Source: Actinomycetes bacterium (lineage in GTDB: Bacteria; Actinomycetota; Actinomycetes; Actinomycetales; Cellulomonadaceae). From it: DNA of 14,880 nucleotides. Location of the stretch: positions 1 through 14,880 of the forward strand of contig JAEWCA010000223.1 of the NCBI GenBank assembly GCA_023390875.1, in the 5' to 3' direction. Position numbers and translations under genes: made by a program. The notes below the pieces were generated by a model. That model saw only the letters and a list, made by a program, of their open reading frames with translations. It ran no database searches and had not been told where the DNA came from. Positions 9,777 to 14,880 of the stretch are shown in pieces (position 1 is the stretch's first letter; each line of letters starts with the position of its first letter).

Positions 9777-11893
9777 CGGGTCGTCGCCTCCGCGGGCTCG
9801 GTCGGGTTCTCGGTGCCGGCAGGACCGGCGGCGAGCGCCTGGGCCTGGATCGCCGTGATGGCGACGGTGTTGACGATGTCCTGCACGAGCGCGCCGCGCG
9901 ACAGGTCGTTGACGGGCTTGCGCAGCCCCTGCAGCACCGGGCCGATCGCCACGGCACCCGCCGAGCGCTGCACGGCCTTGTACGTGTTGTTGCCCGTGTT
10001 GAGGTCGGGGAAGACGAACACCGTCGCCCGGCCCGCGACCGTCGACTCCGGCAGCTTCGTCTGCGCGACCGACGCGTCGACCGCGGCGTCGTACTGGATC
10101 GGCCCCTCCACCGACAGGTCGGGCCGGCGCGAGCGGACCAGCTCGGTCGCGGCGCGCACCTTGTCGACGTCGGCGCCCGACCCGGACGCGCCCGTCGAGT
10201 AGGAGAGCATCGCGATGCGCGGCTCGATGCCGAACTGCACCGCGGTCGCCGCCGACGAGATCGCGATGTCCGCGAGCTGCTCGGCCGTCGGGTCGGGGAT
10301 GACCGCGCAGTCCGCGTACACCAGCACGCGGTCCTCGAGGCACATGAGGAACGCGCTCGACACGCTCCCGACACCCGGCTCGGTCTTGATGATCTCGAAC
10401 GCCGGCTTGATGGTGTGCGCCGTGGTGTGGGCCGCGCCGGAGACCATCCCGTCCGCGAGCCCGAGCTGCACCATCATCGTGCCGAAGTACGACACCGACG
10501 GGACGATCTCCTTCGCCCGCTCCACGGTCATGCCCTTGTGCTTGCGCATCTCGGTGTACTCCGCCGCGAACCGTTCCAGCAGCGGGCCCGAGCGCGGGTC
10601 GACGACGTCGGCGTCCGCGAGGTCGAGGCCGAGCTCGGTCGCGCGCGTGCGGATCGCGGCCTCGTCGCCGAGGATCGTCAGCCGGGCGACGCCGCGGCGC
10701 AGCAGCGTGGACGCGGCGCGCAGGATCCGGTCGTCGTCGCCCTCGGGCAGCACGATGTGCCGGCGGTCGGCGCGGGCCCGGTCGAGCAGCGCGTACTCGA
10801 ACATGAGCGGCGTGACGACCTCGGGGTGCGCGACGTCGAGCGCGCCCAGCAGCGCGGTGCCGTCGACGTGCTTCTCGAACAGCGCGAGCGCGGTGTCGAC
10901 CTTGATCTGCGAGTCCGCCGACAGCCGCCCGCGCACCGCGGCCGCGGCGCCGGCGGACCGGAACGTGCCGAGGTCCGTCTGGATGATCGGCAGCCGCGTG
11001 CCGAGGCCGTTGATGAGCCGCGTGATGACCTCGGGCGGCTGGAACCCGCCGTTGAGCACGATGCCGGCGAGCGACGGGAAGCCCTCGGCCTGGTGCGCCA
11101 TGAGCAGCCCCAGCAGGATGTCCGAGCGGTCGCCGGGGGTGATGAGCACGGCGCCGTCGGCGATCCGGTCGAGCAGGTGCTCGACGGACATCGCGCCGAC
11201 CAGCATGTCGAGCACCTCACGGGACATCAGGTCCTCGTCGCCGTGGATGAGCCTGCCGCCGACCGCGTCGGCGACCTGCCGCACGGTCGGTGCGGTGAGC
11301 AGCGGGTGCTCGGGCAGCGCGAACGACGGCAGCCCGGTGCCGTCCGCGAGGGCGCGCACCACGTCGTCCACCCGGCCCGTCGAGCACCGGTTGGCGACGA
11401 CCGCGACGACCTGCGCGTGGTTGGCGTGCATCTCCGCGATGACCACCTCGGCGGTCTGGTGCACCGCGGCGGGCTTCTTGCCCGACCCGTTGATCACGAG
11501 CACCACCGGTGCGCCCAGGTTCGCGGCGATACGGCCGTTGTACGCGAGCTCGGTCGGCCCCGCGACGTCGGTGTAGTCGGTGCCGACCACCACGACCGCG
11601 TCGCAGCGCCGCTCCACGTCGTGGAACCGCTGCACGATGACCCCGAGGGCCGCCTCCGGGTCCGCCAGCACGTCCTCGTACGTCACGCCGACGCACTCCT
11701 CGTACGTGAGGTCGACGCCGTCGTGCGCGAGCAGCAGCTCGAGCACGTAGTCGCGCGTCTCCGTCGACCGGGCGACCGGGCGGAACACCCCGACGCGCTG
11801 GACGGTCCGCGTCAGGAGGTCGACGAGGCCCAGGGCCACGATCGACTTGCCGGAGTCCCCTTCGGGGGACGCGAGGTAGATGCTGCGGGCCAC
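9773..11893 (-). CDS. pta: Phosphate acetyltransferase, long form
   Basis: The protein (706 aa) is the long Pta type, which interconverts acetyl-CoA + Pi and acetyl phosphate + CoA. Three parts can be read: an N-terminal P-loop domain of the BioD-like kind beginning [20 protein letters not shown] (4-23), a central DRTGG-type regulatory domain (about 215-330), and the catalytic PTA_PTB domain from about 373 ([20 protein letters not shown]). Catalytic-domain landmarks include [19 protein letters not shown] (484-502), [19 protein letters not shown] (526-544), [10 protein letters not shown] (564-573) and [16 protein letters not shown] (628-643). The start is GTG at 11893-11891 with AGGAG at 11903-11907, 9 nt upstream. 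It follows xfp by 76 bp containing a strong hairpin, and is translationally coupled to ackA. In long Pta proteins the N-terminal domains influence allosteric control; none of the usual ligands can be deduced from sequence. Confidence 0.96.
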   Translation of the reverse strand: MARSIYLASPEGDSGKSIVALGLVDLLTRTVQRVGVFRPVARSTETRDYVLELLLAHDGVDLTYEECVGVTYEDVLADPEAALGVIVQRFHDVERRCDAVVVVGTDYTDVAGPTELAYNGRIAANLGAPVVLVINGSGKKPAAVHQTAEVVIAEMHANHAQVVAVVANRCSTGRVDDVVRALADGTGLPSFALPEHPLLTAPTVRQVADAVGGRLIHGDEDLMSREVLDMLVGAMSVEHLLDRIADGAVLITPGDRSDILLGLLMAHQAEGFPSLAGIVLNGGFQPPEVITRLINGLGTRLPIIQTDLGTFRSAGAAAAVRGRLSADSQIKVDTALALFEKHVDGTALLGALDVAHPEVVTPLMFEYALLDRARADRRHIVLPEGDDDRILRAASTLLRRGVARLTILGDEAAIRTRATELGLDLADADVVDPRSGPLLERFAAEYTEMRKHKGMTVERAKEIVPSVSYFGTMMVQLGLADGMVSGAAHTTAHTIKPAFEIIKTEPGVGSVSSAFLMCLEDRVLVYADCAVIPDPTAEQLADIAISSAATAVQFGIEPRIAMLSYSTGASGSGADVDKVRAATELVRSRRPDLSVEGPIQYDAAVDASVAQTKLPESTVAGRATVFVFPDLNTGNNTYKAVQRSAGAVAIGPVLQGLRKPVNDLSRGALVQDIVNTVAITAIQAQALAAGPAGTENPTEPAEATTR

Positions 11894-11926
11894 AGTGGTC
11901 GTCTCCTGGTGCTGAGGTGGTGCGGT

Positions 11927-11959
11927 GCCCGGGCGGTCGGGGTCGCCGGCCGCCCGGGC
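11927..11959 (-). terminator. xfp-pta intergenic hairpin (attenuator or processing site)
   Basis: A perfect 10-bp inverted repeat, GCCCGGGCGG (11927-11936) and CCGCCCGGGC (11950-11959), with a 13-nt loop, lies 10 nt past the xfp stop and 33 nt before the pta start. There is no T-tract, so full termination is doubtful. A role as partial attenuator or as a 3' stabiliser of the xfp message, giving different xfp and pta-ackA levels, fits the position. Confidence 0.55.
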
Positions 11960-11969
11960 GTCGTGCGTG

Positions 11970-14462
11970 CTACTCGTTGTCCCCGCCGGTCGAGGCCGTG
12001 GCCGACACGTTCTGCTGGGGGCCGCCCTCCTCGGTGCCGGTCTCGCCCGCGTCGGGCCACACCCAGTCGCGGCCCTCGGGCAGGTCGTCGCCGTGCTCGC
12101 GCGTGTACTCGCGGGCGCGCAGCCGGGCGTCGACCATCTTCTGCCGCAGCCCCGCCTGCGCCGTCCGCAGGTGCGGGACCTGGTCGATGACGTCGATCAC
12201 GAGGTGGAACCGATCGAGGTCGTTGAGCATCACCATGTCGAACGGCGTGGTGGTGGTGCCCTCCTCCTTGTACCCGCGCACGTGGATGTTGCTGTGACCC
12301 GTTCGGCGGTACGTGAGGCGGTGGATGAGCCACGGGTAGCCGTGGTACGCGAACACCACGGGCTTGTCGGGCGTGAACAGGCCGTCGAACTGCCGGTCGG
12401 ACAGGCCGTGCGGGTGCTCCCGCTCGTCCTGCAGCCGCATGAGGTCGACGACGTTGATGACGCGCACCTTGAGGTCCGGCAGCTCGCGCCGCAGGATGTC
12501 GGCCGCGGCGAGCACCTCGAGCGTCGGCACGTCGCCCGCGGCCGCGAGGACCACGTCGGGCTTCTCGCCCGGCACCTCCGTGCCCGCCCAGTCCCAGATG
12601 CCCAGGCCGCGCGTGCAGTGCGCGACGGCCTCGTCCATCGTGAGGAAGTTCGGCGCGGGCTGCTTGCCGGCGACGACCACGTTGACGTACTGACGGCTGC
12701 GCAGGCAGTGGTCGTACGTCGACAGGAGCGTGTTCGCGTCCGGCGGCAGGTACACCCGGACGACCTCGGCCTTCTTGTTCACCACGTGGTCGATGAACCC
12801 GGGGTCCTGGTGGCTGAACCCGTTGTGGTCCTGGCGCCACACGTGGCTCGACAGCAGGTAGTTGAGGCTCGCGACGGGCCGGCGCCACGGGATGTCGTTC
12901 GTGACCTTCAGCCACTTCGCGTGCTGGTTGAACATCGAGTCGATGATGTGGATGAACGCCTCGTAGCTGGTCAGCAGCCCGTGGCGGCCTGTCAGCAGGT
13001 AGCCCTCGAGCCACCCCTGGCACTGGTGCTCCGACAGCATCTCCATCACGCGACCGGCGCGCGCCAGGTGCTCGTCGACGTCCGCGCCGTAGAACTCGGC
13101 GTTCCACTGCTTGTCCGTCACGTCGAACACGGCCTGCAGACGGTTCGACGCCGTCTCGTCGGGCCCGAAGATCCGGAAGTTGTCCGGGTTCTGCCGGATC
13201 ACGTCCGTCAGCCACTGCCCGAGGACGCGCGGCGCCTCGCTGATCGACCCGCCCGGGGCGGGCACGTCGACCGCGTACTCGCGGAAGTCCGGCAGGCGCA
13301 GGTCCTTGAGCAGCAGCCCACCGTTCGCGTGCGGGTTGTCGCTCATCCGCAGCGGGCCCTCGGGCGCGAGCGACCGGATGTCGTCGTGGATGCGGCCGTT
13401 CTCGTCGAACAGCTCGTCGACCTTGTACGACTCGAGCCACTGCCGCAGCACGTCGAGGTGCTCCGGGGTGTCCCGCGCGTTCGCGAGCGGCACCTGGTGC
13501 GCGCGCCACGAGCCCGTCGTCTTCTTGCCGTCGATCGTCGCCGGACCCGTCCAGCCCTTCGGCGTGCGGAACACGATCATCGGCCACTGCGGGCGCTGCT
13601 CGTCGCCCTCGCGCGCCCGCCGCTTGATCTCCGCGATCTCGTCGAGCACCTCGTCGAGCAGCGTCGCGAACCGGCGGTGGATGTCGACGTGCGACTCCTC
13701 GTCGAACCCGGCGACGAACACGTGCGGCTTGTGGCCGTACCCGACCATGAGCGAGTCGAGCTCCTCGTCGCTGATGCGCGCGAGGACCGTCGGGTTGGCG
13801 ATCTTGTAGCCGTTGAGGTGCAGGATCGGCAGGACGACGCCGTCCTGCTCCGGGTTGACGAACTTGTTCGAGTGCCAGCTCGTGGCCAGCGGGCCGGTCT
13901 CCGCCTCGCCGTCGCCGACGATGGTCGCGACGAGCAGGTCGGGGTTGTCGAACGCCGCGCCGTACGCGTGGGACAGCGCGTAGCCGAGCTCGCCGCCCTC
14001 GTGGATCGACCCGGGCGTCTCCGGTGCGACGTGCGACGGGATGCCGCCCGGGAACGAGAACTGCCGGAACAGCCGCCGCAGGCCCTCCTCGTCCTCCGTC
14101 ATGTCGGAGAACACCTCGGAGTACGTGCCGTCGAGGTACGCGCTCGCGACGAGCCCGGGACCGCCGTGGCCCGGGCCGATGATGTAGATCGTCGACTGCT
14201 GCCGCTCGGCGATGGCCCGGTTGAGGTGCGCGTACAGGAAGTTCAGGCCCGGGGTCGTGCCCCAGTGCCCCAGCAGGCGCGGCTTGACGTGGTCACGGGT
14301 GAGCGGCTCGCGCAGCAGCGGGTTGTCCAGCAGGTAGATCTGACCGACGGACAGGTAGTTCGCCGCGCGCCACCACTTGTCGATGCGCTCGAGCGTCTCG
14401 GTCTCGACCTCCCCGCCCGTGCCGGTGCGCCAGGCGGTGGACGCCGACGTCGTCGTGCTCAT
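11970..14462 (-). CDS. xfp: Phosphoketolase (xylulose-5-phosphate/fructose-6-phosphate type)
   Basis: This 830-aa thiamine-diphosphate enzyme cleaves xylulose 5-phosphate, and often fructose 6-phosphate, with Pi to acetyl phosphate plus glyceraldehyde 3-phosphate or erythrose 4-phosphate. Signatures are [12 protein letters not shown] (64-75), [10 protein letters not shown] (95-104), [20 protein letters not shown] (142-161) and the ThDP/metal motif GDGEAETG...N (183-217). His66, His99, His144 and His322 line up with the active-site histidines known in bifidobacterial enzymes, and [12 protein letters not shown] (477-488) carries the conserved Glu478. The length is normal for the family, with an added low-complexity acidic C-terminal tail. 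ATG at 14462-14460 has GGGGAG at 14468-14473, 5 nt upstream. It is the first gene of the xfp-pta-ackA block, behind a leader with a DosR-like palindrome. Whether it accepts both sugars cannot be told from sequence. Confidence 0.96.
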   Translation of the reverse strand: MSTTTSASTAWRTGTGGEVETETLERIDKWWRAANYLSVGQIYLLDNPLLREPLTRDHVKPRLLGHWGTTPGLNFLYAHLNRAIAERQQSTIYIIGPGHGGPGLVASAYLDGTYSEVFSDMTEDEEGLRRLFRQFSFPGGIPSHVAPETPGSIHEGGELGYALSHAYGAAFDNPDLLVATIVGDGEAETGPLATSWHSNKFVNPEQDGVVLPILHLNGYKIANPTVLARISDEELDSLMVGYGHKPHVFVAGFDEESHVDIHRRFATLLDEVLDEIAEIKRRAREGDEQRPQWPMIVFRTPKGWTGPATIDGKKTTGSWRAHQVPLANARDTPEHLDVLRQWLESYKVDELFDENGRIHDDIRSLAPEGPLRMSDNPHANGGLLLKDLRLPDFREYAVDVPAPGGSISEAPRVLGQWLTDVIRQNPDNFRIFGPDETASNRLQAVFDVTDKQWNAEFYGADVDEHLARAGRVMEMLSEHQCQGWLEGYLLTGRHGLLTSYEAFIHIIDSMFNQHAKWLKVTNDIPWRRPVASLNYLLSSHVWRQDHNGFSHQDPGFIDHVVNKKAEVVRVYLPPDANTLLSTYDHCLRSRQYVNVVVAGKQPAPNFLTMDEAVAHCTRGLGIWDWAGTEVPGEKPDVVLAAAGDVPTLEVLAAADILRRELPDLKVRVINVVDLMRLQDEREHPHGLSDRQFDGLFTPDKPVVFAYHGYPWLIHRLTYRRTGHSNIHVRGYKEEGTTTTPFDMVMLNDLDRFHLVIDVIDQVPHLRTAQAGLRQKMVDARLRAREYTREHGDDLPEGRDWVWPDAGETGTEEGGPQQNVSATASTGGDNE

Positions 14463-14492
14463 GCTTGCTCCCCGTGATCGTCCGAAGGTCCT

Positions 14493-14511
14493 CCGGCGGC
14501 GAGGCCGCCGG
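14493..14511 (-). promoter_or_regulatory. Hairpin in the xfp 5' leader
   Basis: CCGGCGGC (14493-14500) and GCCGCCGG (14504-14511) form a perfect 8-bp stem with a 3-nt loop, about 30 nt upstream of the xfp start codon. On the message the 3' arm runs into GGAGGACC, and CCGGAG (from 14496) can instead pair with CUUCGG downstream, so two exclusive folds exist. This could affect stability or translation; it may also be chance in GC-rich DNA. Confidence 0.35.
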
Positions 14512-14548
14512 TGCCGATGCCAGCCTTGCGTGGGACGGGGCCGCGACT

Positions 14549-14564
14549 CGGGACGTACGTCCCG
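14549..14564. promoter_or_regulatory. 16-bp palindrome resembling a DosR/DevR box
   Basis: CGGGACGTACGTCCCG is a perfect palindrome, 87 bp upstream of the xfp start. Its core is S-GGGAC-N4-GTCCC-S, the invariant part of the DosR (DevR) hypoxia/nitric-oxide box known from mycobacteria and related in streptomycetes. The outer A/T positions of that box match less well: by my alignment 15 of 20 consensus positions fit. A further GGGAC half lies at 14532-14536. The regulator itself is not in the window. Confidence 0.5.
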
Positions 14565-14675
14565 GTAACCCCCTGCCAGTCACGTCGACGCCCACCTGTC
14601 ATACAACCGCACTCGCGGCGCGCACGCACTGGTGTGTCCCATCCCACGCTCCCCGTCGCCCCGGGTCCACGTGCA

Positions 14676-14708
14676 GGTCAGTGACCGTTCGCACACCGTT
14701 CCGCGCCG
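14676..14708 (+). repeat. Three 11-nt direct repeat units, possible PHO-box-like operator
   Basis: GGTCAGTGACC, GTTCGCACACC and GTTCCGCGCCG follow each other without gaps at an 11-nt period, each starting G(G/T)TC. The last two share ACCGTTC at 14684-14690 and 14695-14701. Actinobacterial PhoP sites consist of 11-nt direct repeats related to GTTCACC, which these match only in part (4-5 of 7). The first unit is also the palindrome GGTCA-G-TGACC. Confidence 0.3.
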
Positions 14709-14739
14709 GCTCCGCGGCGGTGCGGCGCGCCCACCGGGT

Positions 14740-14745
14740 TACCGT
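14740..14745 (+). promoter_or_regulatory. Candidate -10 element for a leaderless SURF1-like transcript
   Basis: TACCGT fits the actinobacterial -10 pattern TAnnnT and is followed by exactly 6 bases before the GTG at 14752. Transcription would start at or beside the start codon, giving a leaderless message, which is common in this phylum. No Shine-Dalgarno and no good -35 are visible. Confidence 0.4.
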
Positions 14746-14751
14746 GGCGGC

Positions 14752-14857
14752 GTGACCGAGCCGCGCCCGCAGACGACGCTGCTGCGCGCCGCCGTGCGGC
14801 CCCGCATGATCGTGCTGCTGGTCGTGTTCCTGGCGGCCGCCGCGGTGTGCGCCCGGC
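14752..14857 (+). CDS. SURF1-like cytochrome oxidase assembly protein (N-terminal fragment)
   Basis: Only 35 codons precede the adapter at the contig end. The reading frame from GTG at 14752 gives TEPRPQTTLLRAAVRPRMIV, then a hydrophobic helix LLVVFLAAAAVCAR (22-35). A short polar head, an R.A.RPR motif and one membrane helix starting at about residue 20 are the usual opening of actinobacterial SURF1 proteins, where a LG.WQ motif would come next; that part is missing. SURF1 assists haem a/CuB insertion in aa3-type cytochrome oxidase, so its position opposite xfp and near cydAB would place functions for the two terminal-oxidase routes close together. With so little sequence, another small membrane protein is possible. 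Translation past 14857 (PVSYNTSD) is adapter, not protein. Confidence 0.5.
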
Positions 14858-14880
14858 CTGTCTCTTATAACACATCTGAC
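14858..14880 (+). other. Nextera/Tn5 mosaic-end sequencing adapter remnant
   Basis: The final 23 bases read CTGTCTCTTATA, one extra A, then CACATCTGAC. Without the extra A this is the known Nextera transposase adapter as read through from a library insert (reverse complement of the read-1 mosaic-end oligo). The stretch is also far poorer in GC than everything before it. It is a technical sequence, and the genomic contig ends at about 14857. Confidence 0.93.

Larger units (their letters stand above)
14463..14751. other. Divergent intergenic region between xfp and the SURF1-like gene
   Basis: These 289 bp hold the control signals for two divergent genes and no coding sequence that I can support. 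From the xfp side there is a strong leader hairpin (14493-14511), a 16-bp palindrome (14549-14564), a stretch slightly poorer in GC around 14596-14612, 11-nt direct repeats (14676-14708), and a -10-like TACCGT (14740-14745) abutting the plus-strand gene. I found no convincing sigma-70 type pair for xfp. Confidence 0.6.

Noticed and set aside
6117..10202. A 1361-codon open frame on the plus strand
   Set aside because: It is antisense to cydB, cydA and ackA and crosses their intergenic gaps. The composition is that of a shadow frame and no domain is recognisable.
14852..14880. Continuation of the plus-strand gene as RPVSYNTSD
   Set aside because: The codons from 14858 on are sequencing adapter, so neither a protein end nor an in-frame fusion is real.
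14855..14880. An AT-rich tail as a mobile-element end or attachment site
   Set aside because: The match to the laboratory Tn5 mosaic-end adapter explains it fully; no transposase gene or target duplication is present.

Overview
The window is very GC-rich, uses GTG starts freely, packs genes with 4-bp stop/start overlaps, and encodes actinobacterial-type proteins: a short-Q-loop CydA, a long three-part Pta and a phosphoketolase. I infer a high-GC actinobacterium, probably Micrococcales of the Cellulomonas kind; the genus is a guess. No rRNA, tRNA, CRISPR array, insertion sequence or prophage gene was seen. All complete genes lie on the minus strand. One truncated gene points the other way at the right edge.

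In transcription order (right to left) the first block is xfp-pta-ackA (14462 to 8481). Phosphoketolase splits a sugar phosphate to acetyl phosphate, AckA converts that to acetate and ATP, and Pta exchanges it with acetyl-CoA. pta and ackA overlap by ATGA. A strong hairpin sits between xfp and pta. The 289-bp region upstream of xfp carries a perfect 16-bp palindrome whose core matches the DosR/DevR hypoxia box, and a run of 11-nt direct repeats.

The second block is cydA-cydB-SDR-GMC-GH15-ndh (8363 to 351). Gaps are 43, -4, 1, 18 and -4 bp, so it looks like one six-gene operon. It joins a high-affinity bd quinol oxidase and a single-subunit NADH dehydrogenase with a glucoamylase/trehalase-type hydrolase, a glucose-dehydrogenase-like SDR and a GMC flavoenzyme with a Cys cluster. 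A plausible reading is a low-oxygen module: the hydrolase frees glucose, dehydrogenases oxidise it, NDH-2 passes NADH electrons to menaquinone, and the bd oxidase disposes of them. Together with the substrate-level ATP of xfp-pta-ackA, the region reads as an energy island for oxygen limitation. This is inference from gene order and protein families.

At the left edge is the N-terminal piece of a P-loop ATPase, probably a large LuxR/MalT-type regulator. At the right edge a SURF1-like gene starts on the plus strand but is cut off. The last 23 bases are not genomic: they match the Nextera/Tn5 mosaic-end adapter with one extra A. The right edge is therefore a contig end with adapter read-through, and the apparent last nine residues of that gene are artefact.
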